A stretch of 6,541 nt of DNA. Source: Caulobacteraceae bacterium (GTDB lineage: Bacteria; Pseudomonadota; Alphaproteobacteria; Caulobacterales; Caulobacteraceae). The notes under the pieces are model-generated. The model was given only the letters and a program-made list of their open reading frames with translations, was not told the origin of the DNA and made no database searches. Below, piece by piece: positions 1 through 6,067 of this stretch. Every line of letters starts with the position of its first letter. Within the stretch, counting starts at the first letter, position 1. Location of the stretch: positions 1-6,541 of the forward strand of contig PMOM01000063.1 in NCBI GenBank assembly GCA_003161535.1, read 5' to 3'. A program made the position numbers and the translations under genes.

Positions 1-1524
<1,524 letters not shown>

Positions 1525-1526
1525 CG

Positions 1527-1949
1527 CTAGTCGCGTCTCAGCGTCACTCTCATGGCATTCCCGCTTTCCACCATCCGGCCGCTCCAGCCGCCGTGACGAT
1601 CCTGTCGGAGAACCAGGGTGGCGCCCACCCCTCCGTGACCGGCGAAGCTCAGGCGAAGGGCGCCGCCCGTTCGGGCGATGTCGGAGACAACTCCCAGAGC
1701 GCCGGTCGCCCTCGAATCGCGCGGATCGCGCCAGGCGGCCTGAAGCGGTCCGCCGCCGCCCGCCGGGTCAACGATCTGAATGGCGTAGAGCGCCCGACCG
1801 CCGGCGTCGTACAGCGTCCAGCGCCCGTCGAGGGGACCCTGCAGGGCCTGGGCCGCATTGAAGGAGTCGCGCATGCGTCCCTCGAAGGCGGCGTCGGGCG
1901 GCGGCGTCGGCGCGGAAGCCATCGCCAGGACCATGAAGGCGACGAGCAT
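1527..1949 (-). CDS. small secreted protein of unknown function
   Basis: This 140-residue protein belongs to no family I recognise. The N-terminus MLVAFMVLAMASA is a short hydrophobic stretch ending in a plausible Ala-x-Ala signal peptidase site (about residue 13), followed by a Pro-rich linker. It has no basic n-region and no lipobox Cys, so export to the periplasm is likely but not certain. The mature part alternates short polar and hydrophobic strands (GRWTLYDAGGRALYAIQIVD at 42-61, GALRLSF at 96-102, ATLVLRQD at 110-117, AMRVTLRR at 132-139), which suggests a small beta-barrel or beta-sandwich. The frame continues upstream to 2081 inside the lyase gene, but the ATG at 1949 is preferred: it follows the lyase stop by one base and gives the signal-like start. 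The purine-rich AGAGCGGTAGG just before it may serve for ribosome binding. It is probably co-transcribed with the lyase. Confidence 0.75.
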   Translation of the reverse strand: MLVAFMVLAMASAPTPPPDAAFEGRMRDSFNAAQALQGPLDGRWTLYDAGGRALYAIQIVDPAGGGGPLQAAWRDPRDSRATGALGVVSDIARTGGALRLSFAGHGGVGATLVLRQDRHGGWSGRMVESGNAMRVTLRRD

Positions 1950-1950
1950 C

Positions 1951-2850
1951 CTACCGCTCTTGCGCCGAGGCGATGGCGTCGGCGACGGCCACCATCTTGA
2001 GCGCCTGATCGCGATGCAGAAGCTCGGCCAAGCGGCCCTCGACGCGCAGCGCGCCCTTGCCGGCGTTTCGCGGGTCGTCAAAGGCGGCGATCACCGCCCG
2101 CGCCCAGGCCACCTCTGCCGGCGCCGGCGTGAACACCTCATTGCAGATGGCCAAATGGCTGGGGTGAATGAGCGTCTTGCCGTCGAAGCCGAACGCCGCG
2201 CCCTGCCGGCAGACGGCTTCCAGGGCGGCCAGGTCATCGATCTCGTTGTGCACGCCGTCCAGAATGATCAGGCCGTGCGCGCGGGCGGCCGTGACGGCCA
2301 AGGACAGCGCCGCGTGGAAGGGCGCGCGATCGGCGCTCTGGCGGGCGCCCATCTCCCGGGCCAGATCATTGACCCCCATGACCAGGCCGGCCAGTCTTGA
2401 AGCGCCGTGTTTGGGCGCGGCGCCGGCGATGGCGTCCAGCGCGAAGATCGATTGGACGGTCTCGATCATCACCCAAAGCCGGGTGTGCGCCGGCGCGGCG
2501 GCGATCGCCCGGTCGTAGGCCAGCACATCGGCGGGGCCGCGCACCTTGGGGGCGAGGATGGCGTCCGGCCCGGCGCTGGCCGCCGCCGCGAGATCGGCCT
2601 CGCCCCAGGGCGTCTCCAGCGCATTGACCCGCACCACCACCTCGCGACCGCCAAAGCCCCCCGCCGTCACCGCCGCCACGGCGGCCGCCCGCGCCTCCAG
2701 CTTCGCTTCGGGAAGGACGGCGTCTTCCAGATCGAGGATGACCACGTCGCAGGCCAGACTCCTGGCCTTTTCCACCGTGCGAGGGTTGGAGGCCGGCATA
2801 TAGAGGGCGCTGCGGCGGGGGCGGGAGGGTCGCGAAACCATTGGGGACAT
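1951..2850 (-). CDS. CitE-like HpcH/HpaI family acyl-CoA lyase (malyl/citramalyl-CoA lyase type)
   Basis: A TIM-barrel protein of 299 residues from the ATG at 2850; a second in-frame ATG at 2841 is also possible. Motifs in order: RRSALYMPASNPR (about 11-24), LDLEDAV (38-44), VVVRVNA with Arg74 binding the substrate carboxylate or thioester, MIET with Glu130 and GVNDLA with Asp162 as the Mg2+ ligands, and GFDGKTLIHPSHL (221-233) near the C-terminal CoA-binding region. This is the citrate lyase beta-subunit family. No acyl carrier (CitD) or alpha subunit (CitF) is adjacent, so it is probably a stand-alone Mg2+-dependent enzyme that acts on malyl-CoA, citramalyl-CoA or a similar 3-hydroxyacyl-CoA, as a lyase or thioesterase. 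Linkage to mdh fits a malate or glyoxylate role, but the substrate is inference. The frame stays open upstream to 3147, but that part runs antisense through the DUF2237 gene and lacks family homology. No strong Shine-Dalgarno is seen. Confidence 0.9.
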   Translation of the reverse strand: MSPMVSRPSRPRRSALYMPASNPRTVEKARSLACDVVILDLEDAVLPEAKLEARAAAVAAVTAGGFGGREVVVRVNALETPWGEADLAAAASAGPDAILAPKVRGPADVLAYDRAIAAAPAHTRLWVMIETVQSIFALDAIAGAAPKHGASRLAGLVMGVNDLAREMGARQSADRAPFHAALSLAVTAARAHGLIILDGVHNEIDDLAALEAVCRQGAAFGFDGKTLIHPSHLAICNEVFTPAPAEVAWARAVIAAFDDPRNAGKGALRVEGRLAELLHRDQALKMVAVADAIASAQER

Positions 2851-2901
2851 CAGCGGTGGTTCCGGTGGCGCGAGCGGCGAATCTGGCCATAAGATGGGAT
2901 C

Positions 2902-3285
2902 ATGACCATCCGATACGACGAGACGGCGCGCAATGTCCTGGGCGGCGAACTCGAGCCATGCTCGGCCGATCCGCTGACCGGCTTCTATCGCAACGGCTGC
3001 TGCGAGACCGGGCCGGAGGATGCCGGCATGCACACCGTCTGCGCGGTGATGACCGAGGCGTTCCTGCGTTTTTCCCTGGCCGCCGGCAACGATCTGTCGA
3101 CCCCGCGCCCGGAGTTCGACTTTCCAGGCCTGCGCCCAGGCGATCACTGGTGCCTATGCGCGCCGCGCTGGAAAGAGGCCCTCGACTCCGGCTTCGCCCC
3201 GCCCCTCGTGCTCGCCGCGACCCACGAGGAGGTCCTGGCCATCGCGCCGCTGGGAGTGCTCAAGGATCACGCGGTGGCGGGGTAG
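2902..3285 (+). CDS. DUF2237 family protein
   Basis: This 127-residue protein matches the conserved DUF2237 pattern along its whole length: NVLGGELEPCSADPLTGFYR (11-30), CCETGPEDAGMHTVCA (33-48), GNDLSTPRPEFDFPGL (62-77), GDHWCLCAPRW (80-90) and PPLVLAATHEE (100-110). Six cysteines (20, 33, 34, 47, 84, 86) and several His/Asp residues recur in the family. This suggests metal binding or a redox-active site, though no biochemical role is established to my knowledge. There is no signal peptide, so it is probably cytoplasmic. Length is normal and the gene looks intact. The start at 2902 is fixed by the conserved N-terminal block; the sequence before it (AAGATGGGATC) gives only a weak ribosome site. 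It is divergent from the CitE-like lyase across 51 bases, so the two may share regulatory DNA, and it is followed by a GC-rich hairpin. Confidence 0.93.
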   Translation: MTIRYDETARNVLGGELEPCSADPLTGFYRNGCCETGPEDAGMHTVCAVMTEAFLRFSLAAGNDLSTPRPEFDFPGLRPGDHWCLCAPRWKEALDSGFAPPLVLAATHEEVLAIAPLGVLKDHAVAG

Positions 3286-3293
3286 GGCGAGAG

Positions 3294-3327
3294 GGGCGGG
3301 GCGAATCCGGGTTGGCGAGCCCCGCCC
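3294..3327 (+). terminator. GC-rich hairpin after the DUF2237 gene
   Basis: GGGCGGGGC (3294-3302) and GCCCCGCCC (3319-3327) are a perfect 9-bp inverted repeat with a 16-base loop, starting 9 bases after the DUF2237 stop. No clean T-run follows (the next bases are AGGGGCCAAACCTTAAT). It may terminate or stabilise the 3' end of that transcript rather than being a classical intrinsic terminator. Confidence 0.55.
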
Positions 3328-3435
3328 AGGGGCCAAACCTTAATCCGCGTCACCGCCGGGAATGTCGGCTCCGGTGGAGAGCGGTCATTCCTTCACCTTA
3401 GCATCGCAGCGCGAGTGCGACGCGAGAGAACGCAC

Positions 3436-3558
3436 ATGGCTAAAAGGGAACTCGTGAACGTTCGTCAGGTCGGCCTCGGGGCCCTGATGAAGCGGGCTCA
3501 CGACGCGGCTTACGGACATCCGACTTCGGCGATAGCTCCTACTCGGGCGACTCCGTGA
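3436..3558 (+). CDS. doubtful small ORF, 40 codons
   Basis: ATG at 3436 follows GAGAGAACGCAC, a weak ribosome-site-like stretch. The frame encodes a short basic peptide beginning MAKRELVNVRQVGLGALMKR and stops with TGA at 3556-3558. The last 20 bases overlap, tail to tail, the end of the minus-strand gene at 3539-4039. I recognise no family. The first half could form an amphipathic helix, while the tail (PTSAIAPTRATP) looks non-coding. It may be a leaderless fragment, the start of a gene that was interrupted here, or chance. It is listed because the stretch 3286-3538 otherwise holds only the hairpin at 3294-3327. Confidence 0.2.
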   Translation: MAKRELVNVRQVGLGALMKRAHDAAYGHPTSAIAPTRATP

Positions 3559-4039
3559 ACAGGCACCACAGATAATTCACAGTCACTGCATGAGCCGCAG
3601 TTCGGCCAGCGTGGGGATAGACGGCGATGACGTCCCCGGGACGCTTGCCCCGGGGATAGCTCACGAAATCAACTGCATTTCCAGTGACATGGGCGGTCCG
3701 CGTACCGTCCGAGAACTCAATTTCGAAGGCGCTATAGCCCATGCCCGACTCGCCGGCTGCATAAAGCTGCGCCGCGAAACGCGCGGGAAGCCGGAGCCGA
3801 CTATCGCGGACGGCGATAACATCGTCGGCCGCAATCTCTTGTTTGCCGATGTCTTTTTCTGGCCAGACACCCCAGGCGCGATACCATGAAGAGGCTTCAG
3901 AGAAGTAGACCGCTTCCCGCCATTGCCCGTCGCGCCCGAGGGCGGCGCAGGGCCAATAGATTACGCCCCCGCCGTCGATAGGGGCGATGTTCGCGAGCGC
4001 GACCTTCAGCTTTGATGAGAGCGTCGGGTAAGTAGCCAT
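3539..4039 (-). CDS. hypothetical protein, 166 residues, lower GC than its neighbours
   Basis: I do not recognise this protein. It begins MATYPTLSSKLKVALANI, has no signal peptide or membrane segment and is probably a globular cytoplasmic protein. It is rich in aromatic residues: YWP (28-30), SSWYRAWGVWP (50-60), YLWCLF (156-161). Two similar strands, DDVIAVRD (72-79) and GDVIAVYP (135-142), hint at a repeated beta element. FEIEFSDGTRTAHVTG (105-120) reads like a beta hairpin. The start is supported by GAAGG three bases before the ATG, a purine run with an unusually short spacer. A/T appears more often at third positions than in the flanking genes, so the gene may be a recent acquisition. It sits alone: convergent with DUF2237 on the left and after the truncated thpR copy on the right. 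Protein-like composition argues for a real gene; the function is unknown. Confidence 0.7.
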   Translation of the reverse strand: MATYPTLSSKLKVALANIAPIDGGGVIYWPCAALGRDGQWREAVYFSEASSWYRAWGVWPEKDIGKQEIAADDVIAVRDSRLRLPARFAAQLYAAGESGMGYSAFEIEFSDGTRTAHVTGNAVDFVSYPRGKRPGDVIAVYPHAGRTAAHAVTVNYLWCLFTESPE

Positions 4040-4154
4040 TGTCCTTCAACAGTTTCATTCCTGCTTTTCATCTTCAAGGTCCGCCTAGGGTCGGATGCTG
4101 CCCGTTCGTGAACGTTGGAAGCTAGTCGGCTTCAGCCGCGACAGGCTTCGAGCC

Positions 4155-4570
4155 CATTGAGTGATCACCCGAGCGCGTACGACCGCTCCAGGCGATAGAT
4201 CGATCCCGGCTGCGTGCGCCAACTCGAATAGAGGCCGAACGCGCGGGCGGTGAACGCGGGCGCCTTCATGAGACCATGCGCCTGGATCCAGGCGGCGACA
4301 CGGGCCGGATCGGCGGCGCGAAGGTAGGCGAGGGTGACGTGCGCGCGCCAGGCGCGGGTGTCGGCCTTCAGGCCGGCGCGGCGGGCGGCGGTCTCGCAGC
4401 GGGAGCGCAGACGCGAGAGCGGCTCGCTGGCCTCGACTCCGGCCCAAACGGCGCGCGCGCCGGCACCGTCGCCGAACATGCCGACGCCCGCGAGGCTGAT
4501 CTCGGAGGGCGCGCCGGCGATGACGGAAAGCTCGGACGCCAGGTCGTTGGCCTGGGGCTCGGCGTCCTCA
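4155..4570. repeat. direct repeat copy A of the thpR 3' part (truncated copy)
   Basis: This segment aligns without gaps to 5521-5936 (offset 1366) from the CATTGAG ten bases past the stop codon into the middle of thpR. By hand I count about 40 mismatches over about 415 bp, or roughly 90% identity. Positions 4373-4464 are identical to 5739-5830 (92 bp). Just past 4570 copy A has one extra base and the similarity is lost within a few bases. Confidence 0.93.
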
Positions 4571-4575
4571 GCCGG
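4165..4575 (-). pseudogene. 5'-truncated thpR/LigT-family RNA 2',3'-cyclic phosphodiesterase copy
   Basis: The frame matches residues 48-178 of the intact copy at 5531-6067. It begins with the equivalent of AEPRADDLAAELS and runs to the shared C-terminus SYALG and stop. Residues 1-47, including the first catalytic HxT (HIT) motif, are missing. Upstream, the reading frame runs through unrelated sequence to a TGA near 4608 with no credible start. The only ATG is internal, at 4479 (MFGDG), which would give 104 residues. The second motif is kept as AHVTLAYL (His47 of that frame). A LigT-fold enzyme needs both HxT motifs, so catalysis should be lost. In the 104 shared codons only 7 residues differ (93% identity) despite about 26 base changes, so the two sequences diverged while both were still under protein-level selection, or the change is very recent. 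It is probably a remnant; expression is not expected. Confidence 0.88.
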
Positions 4576-4611
4576 CCCGCGCGCGAGCGGCGGCGCTACA
4601 CCCAGGCTTCA

Positions 4612-4761
4612 CTACCACCCGGCACAACTCTCGTAGACCGCTGCGGCCGACGCGGCGGCAACGCCTTTGCACACATCAGCCTTGGCAAACTTTCCGCTGG
4701 CGTCGTGGCAGCGGCCGTTCTTGTCGATCTTCTGGGCAAATGCGGGCGCTGCAGCCTGCAT
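4612..4761 (-). pseudogene. remnant of a small secreted cysteine-containing protein
   Basis: The frame from ATG 4761 encodes 49 residues starting MQAAAPAFAQKIDKNGRCHD and ending YESCAGW. AAAPAFAQ looks like the end of a signal peptide with cleavage after AFA. It is followed by a CHDASGKFAKADVC segment (residues 18-31), a Cys - Asp-Ala-x-Gly-Lys-Phe - Cys pattern like that of small periplasmic proteins with KCRDAKGKF-type motifs. The basic and hydrophobic start of the signal peptide is absent: an in-frame TGA lies two codons before the ATG, and no ribosome site is seen. I read this as the 3' part of a gene whose 5' end was lost. It ends about 37 bases before the truncated thpR similarity begins, so two broken genes lie side by side. 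The alternative is a tiny intact gene with a non-standard start. Confidence 0.5.
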
Positions 4762-4813
4762 GGATCAGGCAGGCGCAATCGATCCCGCGATCCGCTAGAC
4801 TAGAGCGAGCGAA

Positions 4814-4841
4814 AGGAGGCCCGGACGGGTCCGGACCTCCT
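4814..4841 (-). terminator. intrinsic terminator of the glycine-zipper gene
   Basis: On the minus strand AGGAGGTCCGGA, loop CCCG, TCCGGGCCTCCT forms a 12-bp stem with one G-U pair, followed by the T-rich TTCGCTCGCTCT. It starts about 60 bases after the stop of the glycine-zipper gene. On the plus strand the wobble becomes an A-C mismatch, so it favours minus-strand transcripts. It separates that gene from the remnants at 4165-4761. Confidence 0.75.
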
Positions 4842-4900
4842 CTGGCGCGGCGCCGCGGATGGTCGCCGAAGCGGCTGCTACGATCGGCGCGAGGCTTCGA

Positions 4901-5359
4901 TCAGTTGTGCGGCGTTGTGGCCGCGCCGGCGACGGCGCCCGCGCCGCCACCCACGGCGGCGCCAACCGCCGCGCCAGGGGCGCACCCGATCGGAAGCGTC
5001 ACCAGACACCCGATCGCCGCGCCGATACCGGCGCCCGTCGCTCCGCCCGCCAGGGCGCGCGCGCCCGGATCCGCGTGCCAAGTCCCATCCTGCACGTAGT
5101 ACCCACGGTCATTATCCGGGTCGGCGAGCCAGTGCACATGCTCGTCATTTTGGTGGGCGACATACCAATCGGATTTGTAGTAGGTGATCGGCGCGTCGGC
5201 CCCGTAAGCATACCTCCGGTGCACCCGCCAGCATTCACCGTACTGATTGCAGGCGACATAGGTATGTTCGGCGGCGCTCGCCGCCGTCGGCATCATCGAG
5301 CTTCCGCCCAGAATGGCGAGAAACGAACTCAGTCCCAATGCAGTGGTAAGAATCTTCAT
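4901..5359 (-). CDS. secreted glycine-zipper envelope protein
   Basis: A protein of 152 residues. The signal peptide MKILTTALGLSSFLAILGG continues to about residue 28, with cleavage after AASA. The mature N-terminal part (about 30-100) is rich in Tyr, Trp, His and Asp, with YVACNQYGECWRVHRRY (Cys37, Cys43), YYKSDWYVAHQNDEHVHW and DNDRGYYVQDGTWH. The C-terminal part (102-147) is a Gly/Ala-rich hydrophobic hairpin with GxxxG spacing, as in glycine-zipper 2TM-like segments. It contains Cys118 and Cys126 around the turn. Such proteins sit in the periplasm or outer membrane; a specific job cannot be assigned. The start at 5359 is chosen over the in-frame ATG at 5380 because AAAGGTG lies at good spacing before it and the signal peptide begins there. 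It is a single-gene unit with a promoter candidate at 5437-5465 and a terminator at 4814-4841. It lies between the two thpR copies. Confidence 0.87.
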   Translation of the reverse strand: MKILTTALGLSSFLAILGGSSMMPTAASAAEHTYVACNQYGECWRVHRRYAYGADAPITYYKSDWYVAHQNDEHVHWLADPDNDRGYYVQDGTWHADPGARALAGGATGAGIGAAIGCLVTLPIGCAPGAAVGAAVGGGAGAVAGAATTPHN

Positions 5360-5436
5360 AACATCACCTTTCTCGACCATGGGCCGCAGGCCCGCCAGCT
5401 GTCCCCTCGGCTACAAACGAGGCGGGAAAGACCTTG

Positions 5437-5465
5437 GTTCCAGCTATGGATGGGGATGAGGGCAA
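5437..5465 (-). promoter_or_regulatory. candidate promoter of the glycine-zipper gene
   Basis: On the minus strand TTGCCCT (5459-5465), a 14-base spacer and GCTGGAAC (5437-5444) resemble the Caulobacter sigma-73 pattern TTGACGS-N10-14-GCTANAWC; the -10 matches 6 of 7 informative bases, the -35 only the TTG and one further position. The predicted leader is about 70 bases and contains a small GGGCC-TGC-GGCCC hairpin (5381-5393). This is pattern evidence only. Confidence 0.3.
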
Positions 5466-5474
5466 CCCGCGACG

Positions 5475-5523
5475 ATGACCTGTGACGGGAGCGCCATGCC
5501 GCGTCACCTCGACGGAGGGTCAT
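5475..5523. other. nested inverted repeats just downstream of intact thpR
   Basis: ATGACC (5475-5480) pairs with GGTCAT (5518-5523), and inside it GTGACG (5482-5487) pairs with CGTCAC (5502-5507). The arms are separated by 1 base on one side and 10 on the other, so the folded form would carry a bulge. It starts 8 bases past the thpR stop (minus strand) and has no T-run. It could be a weak terminator of the tesA-thpR transcript or an operator; chance is also possible. Confidence 0.3.
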
Positions 5524-5936
5524 TGAGCCTTCACCCCAGCGCGTACGACCGCTCCAGGCGATAGATCGATCCTTTTTCCGCGCGCCAACTGGAATAAAGG
5601 CCGAACGCGCGGGCGGTGAACGCGGGGGCCTTGATGAGGTTGTGGGCCTGGATCCAGGCGGCGACGCGGGCCGGGTCGGCGGCGCGGAGATAAGCGAGGG
5701 TGAGGTGCGGGCGCCAGGCGCGGGTGTCGGCTTTCAGACCGGCGCGGCGGGCGGCGGTCTCGCAGCGGGAGCGCAGACGCGAGAGCGGCTCGCTGGCCTC
5801 GACTCCGGCCCAAACGGCGCGCGCGCCGGCGCCGTCGCCGAACATGCCGACGCCCGACAGCCTGATCGCCAAGGGCGCGGCGGCGATGACGGAAAGCTCG
5901 GCCGCCAGGTCGTCGGCCCGGGGCTCGGCGACCTCG
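5521..5936. repeat. direct repeat copy B of the thpR 3' part (within the intact gene)
   Basis: Partner of 4155-4570 at an offset of 1366 bases with no internal gap. The identical core here is 5739-5830. The left boundary lies ten bases beyond the thpR stop codon and the right boundary lies near codon 46 of the gene. The 950 bases between the copies hold the glycine-zipper gene and the secreted-protein remnant. Confidence 0.93.
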
Positions 5937-6067
5937 CCGGCGAAGCGCAGGGTGATGTGCAGGTTTTCCAGGGGCGCCCAGCGGGCGCCGGCCAGGCCCC
6001 GCTGCAGCGGCGCCAGGCTTTCACCGATCTCGGCGGGGATGGCGATGGCGGCGAAGAGGCGGATCAC
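5531..6067 (-). CDS. thpR: RNA 2',3'-cyclic phosphodiesterase (2'-5' RNA ligase family)
   Basis: This 178-residue cytoplasmic protein has the LigT/2H phosphoesterase fold: two tandem half-domains, each with a catalytic His-x-Thr. The motifs are NLHITLRF (His37, Thr39) and RPHLTLAYL (His121, Thr123). The N-terminus IRLFAAIAIP is the classic family start, and length is normal. The family hydrolyses 2',3'-cyclic phosphate RNA ends to 2'-phosphates and can join tRNA half-molecules by 2'-5' bonds in vitro; the in vivo role is unclear. The start is GTG at 6067, overlapping the TGA of the upstream esterase gene (GTGA, 6064-6067). AAGG eight bases before it is the only ribosome-site candidate, so coupling to tesA is likely. 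A second, 5'-truncated copy lies at 4165-4575, and part of this gene may have been exchanged with it. The function call is strong; the symbol follows current naming for the family. Confidence 0.95.
   Translation of the reverse strand: MIRLFAAIAIPAEIGESLAPLQRGLAGARWAPLENLHITLRFAGEVAEPRADDLAAELSVIAAAPLAIRLSGVGMFGDGAGARAVWAGVEASEPLSRLRSRCETAARRAGLKADTRAWRPHLTLAYLRAADPARVAAWIQAHNLIKAPAFTARAFGLYSSWRAEKGSIYRLERSYALG

Noticed and set aside
1950..2081. Upstream extension of the small secreted protein by 44 codons
   Set aside because: It runs in another frame through the conserved C-terminus of the lyase, is Arg/Ser-rich, and would remove the signal-like N-terminus.
2851..3147. Upstream extension of the CitE-like frame by 99 codons
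   Set aside because: The extra part lies antisense within the DUF2237 gene and has no CitE-family similarity; family members begin near the ATG at 2850.
3452..4116. 11-bp direct repeat TCGTGAACGTT at 3452-3462 and 4106-4116 flanking the low-GC hypothetical gene, as attachment sites
   Set aside because: Several 11-mer repeats are expected by chance in 6.5 kb, and no integrase is present.
5360..5380. Upstream ATG for the glycine-zipper protein
   Set aside because: It would add MVEKGDV before a good signal peptide and place the clear AAAGGTG ribosome site inside the coding region.
4276..5485. Plus-strand frames opposite the thpR copies and the glycine-zipper gene
   Set aside because: Products are Arg/Pro/Gly-rich without family motifs. 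The frame opposite copy A is mirrored opposite copy B simply because the DNA is duplicated.
4155..5936. Composite transposon or insertion sequence bounded by the thpR repeats
   Set aside because: No transposase, terminal inverted repeats or target-site duplication can be seen; the repeats are parts of a housekeeping-type gene.
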